This document shows, in pieces, positions 51,321-64,000 of a stretch of 64,000 nucleotides of DNA. Source of the DNA: Lanius collurio (Eukaryota > Chordata > Aves > Passeriformes > Laniidae); NCBI GenBank assembly GCA_020086605.1, contig JACBWW010000004.1:43563051-43627050 (forward strand), written 5' to 3'. Position 1 is the first letter of the stretch. Every line of letters starts with the position of its first letter. Both the position numbers and the translations under genes were made by a program. The notes under the pieces are model-generated. The model searched no databases. It was given only the letters and a program-made list of their open reading frames with translations, and was not told the DNA's origin.

Positions 51321-54300
51321 ACTATTAGTTTTATATAAGTCTTGATAGCTATATTCTCCCCTGTGCTACCAACTTTTTCAAAGGGGTAACACTATTCCAT
51401 CTAAGCACTCCTTAAAAATAGCAAAATAGCCACTGATATTCTTAATAACATTGAAAGTGGAACTCCCTATAAATATTGTTCGGCTCTTTAGTGCCCTTTC
51501 GTGTCAAACTGACTCAGTGAACTACTTGTTCTGTCATCAGCTTCCCATGCATCTGCTAAAGAGTATTTTTTGATGATTGAGAGCAGTGTACATATAGGAG
51601 GTAAGTTCAATGTATAAATTGCCTCCTGAACAAGATTTTCTAGAGGAGAATAACTCTGTGGCAAACAAGATACAAAGGGCTCTAAGGCAGAGTTTGAGTT
51701 CCTTGCACAGATCCTTAGCAGGTGTTTGTTGGCAGTGCTTCACTGACTTGAGTAGAAGTGAATGGTTTACACCAGTGAAGGAAATCTGGCCTGCTGTCTG
51801 TTCCTCTTCTGCATGTGTGGAATGTCCTGAGAGTGTGGTTGTTGATAAAATCAGGTTGTTTGGCATCAATTCACAGCTACATAGCACGTGTCAGCCTCGT
51901 TGCATGGTCTGGTGGCGAGGGCTGCACTGCTGCTACCTCATACCAGGCAAGAGCAATACCACTTGGTCAGGATCAAAATATTCCAATGGCTCTTGAAGCA
52001 TTATTTTGTCTAACAGATTCTGAGCTAATCCTCCTATTTACTCTTTGGCCTTATCATAATTAATGTATTTCTCTCTCTTTTTTTCTTTATTTTTTTAAAA
52101 TAGAATTTGAGATCTGAAGGACCTTTTATCAGCTGTTCTGATCTCTTCTGGCAGCAGAGGGAGTCTTAAGAAGTGTTTAAGATTAGCAGAAAGGCTCTCT
52201 GGCCGTGTGCAAGCACTTGAGATGAGTGGGGCTGCTGCTTCTGTAATCAGTGTGTTTGAGCTGACAATAGGAACTAAGCTAAGCTATGTCTCTTGCTAGA
52301 CTTGTCTTTTTACTTTCTCTATTACATGAAAATTCCTAGCATACTTCATCCGCCCTCTCCTGCTCACTGCCCAGGACTCTTTGTACCAGAGACCACAGCA
52401 TTAGTACCTACAACACAGTTGTTTCTCAGAGGACAGAATTCCTCTCTGCAGGTGGGTAAGCATATAACAAACATGAGATTATTTTATGTAGAACCAATTG
52501 TGATATCTTCTGTTTCATGAGCTTTTTCACACTTTGAACAGGGCAGAGTCCAGCTCTGTGCCTCAGTTGTTTGCTGGTCATTTGGTCGATGGTCACCACA
52601 CTTAAGCATTTTCATCCTGTTTCTATTTCTGTCATGATAACAGACTAATGGCACATTCTGTCCTCATGCAGGTAGTCTGAGATCAGTAGATATCAAAGTT
52701 ATGTAAAAACAAAAACTAAGATTGCACTTGAGTATAAGAGTTGTCCCCAGATAAAGCACAACTTGCTCTCTGAAGGATCAAGATAAAGATGGTTTGGTCA
52801 AAATATTCTTAAACATCAAATACCTAATAGTCATGTAGGGAAGAGAACTGCCTTTCTTCCAAGACTTTCAAAAGTATCTCTTTATTCTGGACTTTTCCTC
52901 TGTAATTAGTCTACAGTGGAAAAATCTTAACATGTAAATTTTCAGTTGCAAAATGGACTTGAGAATGAAGACAGAACAAAGCTGGACCTTGATTTCTGTC
53001 AATTCCCTGCTGTCTCTTCAGTGGAGGAATCGTGCAGCTTGCACATAGATGGTCATGCTTTATAAATTTGCTATGGAGAAAAAACAAAACACTTTTTCTG
53101 AAGTTCCTGGCAGATAACCTTGTTGCTTCTGCCAAGTCTGTAGATGCATATTTCCTGGTGTCTGCAAGAGTGACTGTCACCTTAGCATAAAGTAGGGCAG
53201 CTCAAGGAAGCTTTTTTCCCTGCAAGTTAAAGAAAATGCTCCATTCAAAAGCACAGAAGAAATATGAGAGTGAAAGCAGCATTTGCAGGTTTGGGCATAA
53301 GGTATAGGCAGTCAAAGAACTGCTCTAGGCAACAAACATTGATTTCTAGCGTCTCAAAGTGAATTTCACATATTCACAAAGAGGTTAAATCCTTCAATTA
53401 CATGCAAGGAAAGAGAAGAATCCACTCTCCTTTGAGCACTGATAGAGATCAGGCTCCAGCACCTGAATACAACAGATGCTACATTCTCATGGCATGGTGT
53501 GAATGTCACAGAAGGGGTTATGATTAGACCTGCCCAAGCTTCTGGGCCATGTAATCCCCAGCAGGGCAGCAGTGTCAGGTTTACTGAGATGATAGCAAAG
53601 CTGAATGAAGAGAAAGACTGAATTATTTACTCAAAATTAAAAGCCATGTTGGCACCAGAGCTGGCAATATGGCTCTGAACATTTGAGAACATAAAGCTTA
53701 AAGAGTCTGGCAAAGGACTCGGGTATTCCTGGCCCTTTCTCTGCTGGACCATGCTACTCAACTTGTGTTCCCTTTTGCTTCTTTATCTCTTATCTGCCTG
53801 CTGCTGTTTATGCTCAAAATAGAATTAAATAAGTCACTGTATTGCACTTCTTTTAATCCAATATGCTGATAGCCAATGTTTTCCAGAAATCATCTCTTTC
53901 CTTGGACAGAGCCTGTCGTGCTAGACTCTCTTCAGAGGGTTCAACCTCTTCTGCATATGTCTTCATCCCAGAATTTTGGGGGTAGAAATCTGCCATTATG
54001 TGCATCTCACTAATGGCATTTCTGCACTGAGAAGTTGTTGTGTTTTCCTGAGCAAACCTATTATGTCTGACCTTAACTCCCCTAGTCCCAGCAGCAGGTG
54101 CAACTTTCCTCTGAAAAGGCAAAGGCAACATTTCTCTCCAGGGATCAGAGGGGAAAAATCCGGCATAGATCTCATTTGCATATTAAGCTTGTTTGCCTCT
54201 GAAGTGGGTGCAAGGAAGACTGTCAGGAGTTAAGTCAAAACTAATAATGCACGATGGATACCTCCTCTTGTAAATTAGCTTTGACTCCTTCTATCTCAAA

Positions 54301-57300
54301 AGAAGGAAAGCCATATGTGATTAGTTTTACTACACCCACTGTTGTCTTCTTGGTATTTAGGATGTGGTGAGGAATACAGAAAGCAAACACTCAGGCAACA
54401 CCAAGGTCAGGGTGTCAGTTTGGATAGGTGGGAGGAATTGGACTGTGTTGGCAGTGTTTGTTTTTTTTTCTTGGGGAAAACACAAGTTCCAGTCCAGAAA
54501 CCAGGCTTCTCTGTAGCTAAGTTGGGCTCTTGTTCCTGAAGTAGAATACTGAAGAGAAAAGTGAAGGTTGGTTTCTTCATGCATTAATTAAAGAAGCAAT
54601 AAACAACACCTTATCCACTACATAATGGGACTGGCCCCATTTCCACACACTTCTGATTTGATCTGTGTTAATAGAACACGACCTTCCAGACAAGGGAGCA
54701 CAGTGTGTCTGTCTTGCTGGATTGCTTCTTTAGCCTGTGAAACAGCATATGTTTATTTTGGCTGTCTGAATGCGGTAATTTTTGCTCACTGGAAAAGTTG
54801 ACAGTGTTTCAACCTCTGCACTGTTTTTTCTTGAATTTTGTTTAACTTTTCACCTTTCTCTTTCCTAGACTAGCAGAAATCACCTAAAAATCATCAGGAA
54901 AAAGTGGTATATTTGTGGAGGGGATGGGAGGATGGGGTGTCCCTTGCTTTTTCCAGAGTTTACCCATAGAACTATTCCCATCAGCTTGTGGAAGTTGGCT
55001 AGATTTTTATGTTCTTTGGTTTTCTCAGTTCCTGTGTTTTGCAGAGCATAACCCAAGTGCCTCATGCACTACACACCCTTTTCAACTGAATTTAACATAA
55101 ATATGGAGTAGGTAACAGCATTCTGTTCCAAACATAAATCAAATGTGGTCAGTCAAGCAGTTTATTTCCACTCTATCTTGTTAAGCCTTTGCTGCAAGCA
55201 AGATAGGTAGTTTGTGTTCTGCAGAATGGACAGGCTTTATCCACCTAAACAATCTCCCACACCATTTCAGCAATGCTGGGGTTAACACAAGTCAAGTGAA
55301 AAAGAGCTGAGATCTGTAATTCATTCCCCCCTTGAGAAGTACCCTTCCCACTGGAAACGAAGTCCTCCATATGAAGATGTATGGCAGAGTCCCAGACTTA
55401 CTAAGGAATAGAAGAGAGCTGATTAAAGAATGACCTCTAATCTAAAGTTGTGAACTGATTTTCTGAAGCACCAAGTCCCTGCTTGAGTAACTGAATGAAC
55501 TGGCTGGACTTGGAAATGATAGAAAGTGCTGCATGTACAATTTTAAAATAAATAAAGCCAAAGCCTGGAGGTGTGAAAGCAATGCTGGGGAATGACTTAA
55601 ACATCAAAGCGGGATTTTTTTGGATGTTTAACTGTTTGAAACCTGGACCCAACCAACATATTTTGTTTTTAGCATGAAAAAAAAGCCCTGGTAAATTGTT
55701 TCATCATCTGCTTTTGATCAAAGTTTTGAAGTGGTGTCAAAATCAATCATGAGAAAACCTGGGATTGGGGAGGTAATATTAATTTTTAAATAAAAAGATA
55801 TCTTTTTGACCCATAGAACGTTTATTCCTTTTAGCATCATACTTGTGGTTTTATCGTCCTGTTATTCCAAGAATGAGAAACTGCTGAAGCCAGTGTAAAG
55901 GATGTAACAACACAGCCCACAAGAGGCCAGTATGTATTTAAATTTTGAATTGCTCAAAGCCATATTTGTCCAGTCTAAAGGGACCTAGGCATCTTCCTAG
56001 GAATGCAACAAGCTACACAACTTCATGTGACCTGAGGGACATGGAAGAGTCAGTAATGGTCATGAAAGCTCCTGTCCCTTGGTAGGAATGACTAGGAACT
56101 TATCAGCTGGGATAAAAAGGTAAGATTTACATAAATATATATTCTCAAGAATGTCATAATACTTTGTGTTCTGTGGCAGGGTGGAAAGGCTGTGTGAGTC
56201 CAATACATACAGACTCATATCTGCTTTGCTTCTCCTTTTTTTCCCAAGAAAGGAACCTTGTAAAGTACCACTCTGAAGTGTAACTAATTTTCATGTTCAA
56301 AAAAATCTGTGGCCAAGGATGAAAATTTTGATCTGGCAAAAGAAATCTAAGCAAAGGGAATTCCATTTTTAAGGTGAAAGGAGAAAGTGTAAAAGTGGTT
56401 GGCTGTCTTTTAAACCATATCACTGTGAGCTTTTGTAGGATTTGAAAATCCAAATCTGAAGACATAGAGAGCAGTGGAGTAGGTGAGCCAAGCAGCATGC
56501 TCTATCCCTTCTCATTTTAGCACTTGGTGCTCCTGCTGTGTATTTGCCCCATAATGGCTATGGGCAAGATACACTCTCTTCAAGGGCCTCTGGGATTATA
56601 GGGTAACATCTGGTCTCTTCCTAACCAGCCCAAATCAGGCCTGTCACCAACACCAATGACCACTGCTACATGGGAGTGAAAGGGTGAGAACAGTACAGTG
56701 AGAGAGGGTGGCAAAGTGGGGTGGGAGCACCTTTGGGCATACCAGGCATAAGGATACAGAACATTTTTGTATTGTACAGGCAGCCTGGAGGCAAAAGCCA
56801 GCTCAGCATGGAGATCAGCATGGTTTGTATACTCTGATAAGGAAAAGGATCTATCTCCTTGGGAGGATGCCCAAAGCAGAGCACTTTTGGCATATCTATA
56901 ATTCCTGCTGGCAACAAATCAAAGTCTCAAGGTCATTTGGTCTTAACATTGTCTTTCCTGTGGGCAATCTTCTTGGTTGCCATGCATAACCTTAGCTTTA
57001 TCATTTGTGCCCCCATATCTTGGAAAAGCTTTTGGGTTGATTTTCTCCTGCCCCAAGATCTTTCAGCAGCATAACAACTGTCTCAGAGACTACAATTCCT
57101 TACTGCATTTGTCCTGCCACAGAACACTTTTTAAAACTAGGGAGCTGCAGTTACTAGATGACTAATACTCATCCCTCAAGAACTACAACCAAATAGTCCA
57201 GTTTCCCCAAACCGCCCTCCACACATGGACCAATCTTGGAACAGCTACAGAGAGCAGAGGTGCCACTGGAAACAGGTTATCTGGTGACAGAACTTCTTCC

Positions 57301-58144
57301 TACAGCAGGGTCACATGGCCTCCCCAGGTGATGCACACCAATCTGACAAAAGGTGGGATGCATCAGTGCAGTGAGTTTTGCCTTCTTCTAGTGGGACAGT
57401 GTGTAGTTTTATTCTTCTCATAGAACTCATAGGCCAGCACTGCTATTGCAAGACTGCATCAGCTCCTGTATCAGCCTTTTATTAGAAACTTTTTGTATTT
57501 CTTTGATTAACTTGGTTTAGAACAGACTTCTTACTGTCACAGTGCTGTAGTGAGGACAATGGCACAGTTCCAAGCCACATCCACTGGGAGCAGGGTGTGC
57601 ACAGGCCCTTGTGGAATTCACAAATCCCCCTGTATGTGATATACTTCGGAGAGGTGGGGACGTCCTTGATTAGAAATAAGTGTAGTGAAATAGACTAAAT
57701 GAATAAGCTGAAATAGCTCAAGCTGGTAGTCAATTTTCTGTTGATTTTCCTGGTGTAAAATGGAGACATTTTGCTACTAACCACAGGAAAATAGCTCAGC
57801 TTCAGAGAGGTATTTTCATGGAGCTTTAGAAATTAGTATTTAGGGACAGCTCCTTACTGGTCAGTTTTTGGGGAAAAAAACCCAAGCTGGTTTTACTTGA
57901 ACTTAACAAGTAGTTAATACTAAAACAAACTATATGGCTTCTTTCTGATTGAAATGTAGCTCTTGGAAGCTTTCTGCAGTTAAACCGTTTAAAGCAGAAA
58001 CATTTGTCCTAAATTATGGACATTTGCGTTGTCATGGGGCATGAGCAGCACTAAAGAGTTTAATGCAGCTTGTGCAGAACAGAGTAAGTTCTAATGGGAT
58101 TTTTGATACACCCCATTGTGATGCCTTCTTGGATGACATCTGAC
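51321..58144. other. Intergenic DNA downstream of PTPN5
   Basis: No exon, RNA gene or clear transposon recognised. A repeat relic lies near 51735-51793. Confidence 0.5.
51735..51793. repeat. Ancient amniote repeat relic
   Basis: TTCACTGACTTGAGTAGAAG then GGTTTACACCAGTGAAGGAAATCTGGCC follows, with changes, an old repeat of bird, turtle and crocodile DNA in which a CATTGACTTCAGTGG unit precedes a TTTACACCAGTG unit. Similarity from memory. Confidence 0.4.
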
Positions 58145-58290
58145 ATCAAAGCACTTTACAGCACTCCTGCACAGCAAGGCAGCCCCATTTTCTCACTGTC
58201 TAGATGGCAAAACATATACAGAGAGAGCAAACTACTTGCCCAAAATCCTGCAGAAATTCAGGGAAGAAGAAAGGAGTTGATCAGTAACCT
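58145..58290 (+). mobile_element. MIR-like SINE relic
   Basis: Pieces in order: AAAGCACTTTACAGCA, CCCCATTTTCTCACTG, ACAGAGAGAGCAAACTACTT and GCCCAAAATCCTGCAGAA. This follows the MIR pattern (cardinal cue: GAGAGGTTAAGTGACTTGCC followed by CAAGGTCACACAGC). Strongly diverged; similarity from memory. Confidence 0.5.
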
Positions 58291-59454
58291 CCTACGGACA
58301 GCTAGCACTCTTCCTGCTGCACAAACCTTTCTCTCTCAGGAGTTTTGGGTGACAAGCAGTTCTCTGTGTACTTTTATGTTTTGGGGCTTCTGGTTATTCT
58401 TTCCCATTCCTTGTAAATAAATCCTGCAAAGAGTACCTTGCTGTTCATTTAATTAACATCTTTTTCCCCAACCAAAGAAGTGTTTTCCAGGAAGTCTTCT
58501 GCCTTGTTGGAGTCTTGTAGTATGCTGATGTGCTCCTTTGAGGTCCTTGCTGGGGAAAGCCTTCTTGAATTTGTGGGAAAACCTTGTCCACTAAAACACC
58601 TGAGGGTGAGTAAAAAAATTGTTTTCTGGAAGACCTTTAGCTAGTAAATGCCAATAACTGACTGTATTTCCAAGTGCTCTCAGGTATATTCACTCACCTC
58701 ATGTATGGAAATACAGTCTGTCATCTTCCATAACCAGAAGAGGGGTAAACAAAAAGAGGTGCAAACTGCAGTTACCTATATCCATCCTCACTGATTTTAG
58801 AGATTTTTTAATGCATCAGTCAGATCAGTGGGAAAGCTGCTGTTCATTTTAGCTGCTGGAAACTTGTCCTTATTGATTTGAATGCAGCAGTTCTTGTTAC
58901 GCAAAACTCATCATTGAGTGATTTGGCTGGGGCTGGAAGAATGTGACCTTTAATGCATAAGTAAATAAGCTTTTCCATCATGTATAATCTTTGCCATATG
59001 ACAGATCCGTGACTGTCTAAAGTGGCAGAAAGATTGTATGAGTCTTTATTTTTTGAGATATATTATCACAAAAAGCCACATATCATTCCTGTCAGTGTGT
59101 AGAGAGTTGCTAATGGAAGAATTTCATTCTGGAGTAGTATCTGTGATGGATGTAAAGTTGTAAGAAGTACAGTAAGTAAAATAAAGCAAGGTTAATCTAA
59201 TCTCTTCCATAAAGCAGACAGGAAAAGAATCCATTTAAAATAAAGTCAAACAGAGAAAGTAACAGTCTCCTGTTCTATTTTACTCATTCATTAATTCCAA
59301 TGTTTCTTCTTGAATTTTAGGAGACAAAGCAATATTCTGAGCTAAAGTTAAAAGCAAACCAAGCCCTAATGTAAAATGGAAAAGAGAGAGTGAGTTATTT
59401 TTGTTTACTTAGTTTTGTGTTTAGCACAGTGAGGTCCGAATGCCTCTTGTGTGT
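58291..59454. other. Intergenic DNA, nothing recognised
   Basis: AT-rich sequence without a recognisable gene or repeat. Confidence 0.5.
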
Positions 59455-59944
59455 CATAGAATCATGGAATGGCCTGGGTTGGAAGAGAACTTAAGGATCA
59501 TCTCATTCCACCACCCTGCCATGGGCAGGGACACTTTTCACTAGACCAGGTTGCTCCAAGCCCCATCCCACTTAGCCTTGAGCACTGCCAGGGATGGGGC
59601 ATCCACAGCTCCTCTGGCCAACCTGTGCCAGTGCCTCAGCACCCTCACAGTAAAGAATTTCTCCCTAATATCCAATCTAAACCTATACTCTTTCAGTTTG
59701 AAGCCAATCCCCCTTGTCCTGTCACTATATTACTGTCCTTGGAAATAGTCTTGCCTCATCGTTCTTGTAGGCTCTCTTCAGGTACTGGAAGGCCGCACTT
59801 AGGTCACCCTGAAGCCTTCTCTTCTCCAGGCTGAACAATCCCAATTCCCTTAGCTTTTCCTCACAGAAAAGGTGCTCCATCTGTCTAATTAACTTGTTGG
59901 CCTCCTCTGTACTCACTCCAACAGGTTGAGGTCCTTCCTTCAAG
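59455..59944 (-). mobile_element. CR1 LINE 3' fragment, minus strand
   Basis: Starts with two tail octamers in reverse complement, CATAGAAT (59455-59462) and CATGGAAT (59463-59470), then GGGTTGGAAGAGAACTTAAG and the rest of the CR1 3' region. On the minus strand [20 protein letters not shown] (about 59765-59825) is the C-terminal part of the CR1 reverse transcriptase, so the copy is 5'-truncated. It is the best preserved CR1 here. GTGTCAT at 59451-59457 recurs at 59944-59950 and may be a target duplication, though the left copy overlaps the octamer. Confidence 0.93.
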
Positions 59945-61409
59945 TGTCATTCAGGTAAAACCAATCTTAGTAATTCATAGTATTATTCAGGACACATATC
60001 CCAGTTCATCCCTGTTTAATTTGTGATGTCCCATGTTTGTGAAAGTACTGCCTTTCTTCTGTTCTTTTCCTTTCCTGGCTCTGTCCCTCTCTCTCATCTT
60101 TCCTTAATTCTTAGTTCACTGTAATTCACCTCTTCTCTCAGGCAGTCCTTAGTTCGCAAATCTGCCAGTCAGGCCAGGTCAAACTCTTCCTACAGTACTT
60201 CAGAGTCTTAAGTCCAGCAGTTTCCATTCAGCCTTCTTTGGTCTCTGTATTCCTCATGCAGTGCAGGGGGAATACTCACTTCCAGTGCAGAATAAAAGGA
60301 CGTTTCTGAGAAGAAAGATTGCTTCATTTTTCTGCCTTAGGCCAAGAATGCATCTGATCCAAAATACATCACTGTCAGTGAAAAGACTCCTGTCTGTTTC
60401 TGGGGCTTTAGGAAGGCTGTGAGGAACGTTTAGGGAGGAGAGAGAATTGGATTTGGCCTCAAAATTTCTGCCCTCAGAGATTACGGATTTTCAACAGGTC
60501 AATTTCTTTAGTGATTAAAAAACCACTGATGTAAACACAAATAAAAAGAGGAATTCACTAATACGTTTGTCATACTCACTCCCTACCACCCTAGCCTACT
60601 AGGAGGTTTTGCTTACTGCTTCTCCATGTTTTTTTTTTCCTCTTTCCAATCTGAACACTGCTCCTGAGATGACACAGATAACTACAAGTCTGCAGTGTCC
60701 TGTACCTACAGTGATGTCACCTGCACAGTGTCCTTGATCATGACTAAAGATAAGCTCTAGAAGTCTGGCTTGACTATTGCTAGGTCAGTTACTAACAACT
60801 AAGCTTGTAAGAATTTTGAAGTTAGGCAAAGGGCAGATATGCTGCAAGTAGAGGGAGGTGAAGCAGGATGGAAGAATCTACCCTCTGCTGACTTTGAGCT
60901 CTATGGCTCTTCCCTTCTGAGCCCACGGCACAAAAAGAAGGATGTGTCTTCAAAGGTGCAAGAATCGTGCTTATTATGGAGGAGAGCCTTTGTGTTCTCT
61001 GCATTCCCTGAAAAAAATAGCACAAAGCATATAGGTTTGAAACATGTGCCGTGATCTCCAGCGGGAATGGGGCAGACCTAGGCACCTACAGTCTTCTGTG
61101 GCTGACAGGAAACTCTGTTGTACAGTGAATAATAAGAATGTTTGTTCTCAGACCTGTGAGGTTCTTTGTATAATGTCAACATCAGCTGCAGACAAACATT
61201 TGAGGGTCAGAATTGGTGGCCCAACCCATAACATTCTTTTCTTACAAGTCTCTTCAACATTCATGATTCACTGGTCTTTTTAGGCTCAAACAGAAATCTA
61301 ACTTCTCCAAGTCATAAACCAACCCTCAATTACCGCAGCACCCATTTGAAAACACCTTTCAAGAGAGAGCAGATTTCAGTTTGAAGCCTGGTTATTACAC
61401 ATAATAAGC

Positions 61410-61470
61410 CAAGTTCTCCACTGACGTCAGTGTGGAAGGGGTGTGAGTCACTACTGAATCTGGACCAGTT
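61410..61470. repeat. Ancient amniote repeat relic
   Basis: CCAAGTTCTCCACTGACGTC followed by AGTCACTACTGAATCTGGAC resembles the same old repeat type as at 51735. Low certainty. Confidence 0.35.
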
Positions 61471-62387
61471 TTAGCGGAGAAGATGGGAATGATAAAATGC
61501 ACCTTGGCACTGTCCTTTTAGTGCAAGTGAAATTTGCTCAAACTGTTGCTGCACTTTGGAGCGAGTGGATGGACCTGGACATAATGAGAATGATCTTTTT
61601 TTCATCTGCATGTGCTTCATATGACCAGCCAAATATGCGTCTGCTTTTTGAAAGAAAACCAACCGCATTTTACGCAGCAAACTTGCTTTTAATCAGTGCT
61701 GAGTAACAGTGATGCTGCCTCACCTTTTACTGCAGCAGGACCATCTCTTCAAGAACAGCTTTGCCATAAGCATCATATTTAAGTATAATACTTATGTTTT
61801 TGATTAAGCCCTAGGCAGGGCTTGGGCACAGGCTATTTGGTTGTGGGGTAGATTACTTTACTTAACCAAATAGTGATCCTGTGCCAGGCACTGCAGCATT
61901 CTTGGCAGGTAAAGCAGTAATATGGCAGTCATCCTTCAACCTGTCAAATGGTTCCAGGTATGCTTGCAGATGTCATCTGCAGTTGCTTGAAACCATTTAC
62001 TTTACAATGACAAGGAGAGAAAAAGAGCAGAGCTGGGACAGGAGAACTGAATAGAAAAGCGATGTGTCTTTGATAAGCACCTTTATAGGATTATGTGCAA
62101 CTTTTAGTGAGGATTATGAGCTGTAGCTAACTTAATTTTTACTGAAGTTGAAGGAGTGAATTGATCTTTCTGCTACCACTTGAGAAATCAAAAGTATTTC
62201 ACTGACATTTTGCTATTCAGTGTAGGAATTTGGGTATCAAGAACTAAAAATAACAGACTGAATGTTTGTCTTTTTGGTATTTTAACAGGTATGCTCCCTA
62301 ACTCCTGACAGAACTGAAACCACTGAAAGTGACTGAACAACAAACAGCAGTGCTTGAAATCCCCCTGGCAAAGAAAATGCAAAGCTT

Positions 62388-62453
62388 CCCATAGAAGTTC
62401 AATGGGAAAGAATCAAATGATAAGTATGAATGATGATTCATGATGAATGATGG
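62388..62453. repeat. Repeat relic and ATGA-rich simple sequence
   Basis: CCCATAGAAGTTCAATGGG (62389-62407) is an imperfect inverted unit like those of the old amniote repeat, followed by a run of TGAATGATGATTCATGATGA-type sequence. Confidence 0.4.
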
Positions 62454-64000
62454 ATTGGCCCACACTGTGAAAATTAAGGGTGTTCAGCCCAGTTAGTTTA
62501 AAGACTCAGGTGTTAAGACTGGAGATCTAGTACAGAACACTCTGCTCTTCATTGATCATAAGTGATGGAAAGTAAACATCTTTGCACAGTGGGTGGATCA
62601 AATGTGAGACAGCAAGGTTTGAGCTGCAAAATCCGTAAAGCAAAAACACAAAAAGCCAGTGCCTGGGCTGACAAAATTGGAATCCACAGTCTCGGAAAGT
62701 TAGTGTGACAGGCAAGCAAAGGAGCATCAAGGCCTCCTTTTCACACTGGAAGTAAAGTCCCAAGCCTGGAATCTCTCTCGCACCGGAGCCCATGCTTTAT
62801 CCTGCAAAGATACCTGTTTTGATTTATAACATACCTTCTGCTGTGTGCCATTGTTTCTTGCTGATCCCTTCCCATTTCCCAGGGGTTCCAAGTCAGTTTG
62901 TCAGCAATCTCAAGAACATACAAATAAGAGGAAGGGAAAAGCTTGCCTGGAGTGTGTGCCAACTCCTGAAGGTGTCACCCTGGAGGGAATGAAGGATGGA
63001 TGACTGACAGAGCAGTGTCTGGAGTACACCATGAGGCAAGAAGGGAAGAGAGCAGAGCTCACCATTTAATGCTACTGAGCTGAGCGACTGGAGAGGTTGC
63101 ACAGTGATCACAGGCTACACAAGACAGTGACCCTGATGGGCAGTACAGCAGCACCAGTGCAGCTGTGGGAGGTAAGTGTGGATGACTCAAGAGAGGAAGA
63201 GAAGGAGGAATATTTAGTCTTTACACTGTTCTTCAGTGAACTCTCCAATGGAACAGTGCTGCTTTGCTGGAACACCTAGGACACTAGTAAAATAACACTG
63301 ATCTGCAGTCTTTTTATCATGTAACACTGAATAAGCTATTGGTCTGTACCTCCTATTGCTAGTATGAAGGTAATAATGAAGGACTTCCCTTTGCTGTATG
63401 AAGTGGTAGAAGCATAAAGCAGTAAATTTTCCATTTAAGTCCTTACACCTGTCACCTAAACCAGGCTAGTAAAATGTATCATGTGTTTTATTTTAGTCAG
63501 GGTTGTCCTAATGAATTCTTATCCTGATTCTTTAAAGTGACCCATGGGACATTTGGCTGCAGTCTGCTGAGGACCAGTAGCAGAACATGAGGCTGGTAAA
63601 TATTTAATATCACATTTGTTTTGGTAATTAATTTTGCAGTAGCACTATTGATGCTGTGAACTTGAGTCTATGATCTTTACAGATATACATATAGCTGTTA
63701 AGAAAGCCAGGAAGAAAAGTTGGAAAGTGTAGCTTCATGCTCTCAGCATAGGCTGGAGGAGAATTGCAAAGTTAGAGTGTGGATTTTAGTGGCTGCTAGT
63801 CTTTGTAATGACTTCTGCTAGATGTGGACCAGTTTTGAACTGGGCCCAGGTGCTCCCCATTAAATGCATTTTAGGACCATTTTGAAATTAACTACATAGG
63901 AGGAGGATAAAATGATAGCAGTGTATCCTTCACAGGTTCAGTAAAAAGTTCTGAACCTTCTGTTGGCAGGTATGGTAGGAAGGAAACTTCAGGCACCAAA

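Larger units (their letters stand above)
59951..64000. other. Intergenic DNA, nothing recognised
   Basis: No exon of a neighbouring gene identified. Contains repeat relics near 61410 and 62388 and an ATGA-rich simple stretch near 62418-62453. A donor-like GAGGTAAGTG at 63169-63178 has no supported exon before it. Confidence 0.5.

Noticed and set aside
56731..56876. 10-bp perfect inverted repeat CTTTGGGCAT/ATGCCCAAAG, 126 bp apart
   Set aside because: Arms do not extend, no target duplication; probably chance rather than a MITE.
63100..63178. Possible exon ending GAGGTAAGTG
   Set aside because: A good donor, but the preceding frame matches nothing and no acceptor or neighbouring exon supports it.
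1..64000. tRNA, rRNA, microRNA hairpins, CRISPR arrays or operons
   Set aside because: None seen by eye; the window is vertebrate nuclear DNA, so CRISPR and operons are not expected. Small RNA hairpins cannot be excluded without folding software.

Overview
The window is a stretch of bird nuclear genome carrying one protein-coding gene on the + strand: PTPN5, which encodes striatal-enriched protein tyrosine phosphatase (STEP). Twelve coding exons can be placed from 18663 to 49557. Every intron is GT-AG, and the phases join into one open frame of 538 codons plus stop, close to the 541 residues I recall for rodent STEP61. An avian host is inferred from several CR1 LINE copies on both strands, from ERV LTR types familiar from bird genomes, and from relics of repeats shared across amniotes. 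The bird order cannot be resolved from this sequence.

Layout. 1-18554 is non-coding DNA upstream of the first recognised coding exon. It holds a possible old LTR remnant (2590-3130), a degenerate ERV LTR on the minus strand (5474-6479) and a well-bounded solo LTR of 709 bp with a 5-bp target duplication (13800-14508). 18663-49557 is PTPN5. Its introns carry a 5'-truncated old CR1 (intron 3), a short CR1 tail (intron 5), a 359-bp sequence present twice 2467 bp apart (intron 8), a 2.3-kb CR1 ending about 100 bp before exon 10 (intron 9), and an eroded ancient CR1 (intron 10). 49558 to about 51320 is the likely 3'UTR, with candidate poly(A) signals at 50439, 50510 and 51292. 51320-64000 is intergenic; it holds a MIR-like SINE relic, old amniote repeats and one CR1 copy (59455-59944), and no exon that I recognise.

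Protein. The predicted product has two hydrophobic segments, the PKA-regulated kinase-interaction motif (KIM), two Ser/Thr-Pro sites and a complete PTP domain with [17 protein letters not shown] and the Q-loop. It lacks the long polyproline run of mammalian STEP61 and two of the regulatory cysteines described for mammals. The catalytic machinery looks intact.

I found no undescribed gene system. The items worth following are lineage differences in STEP regulation, an ambiguous start codon, the recent local duplication, and transposons close to exons.
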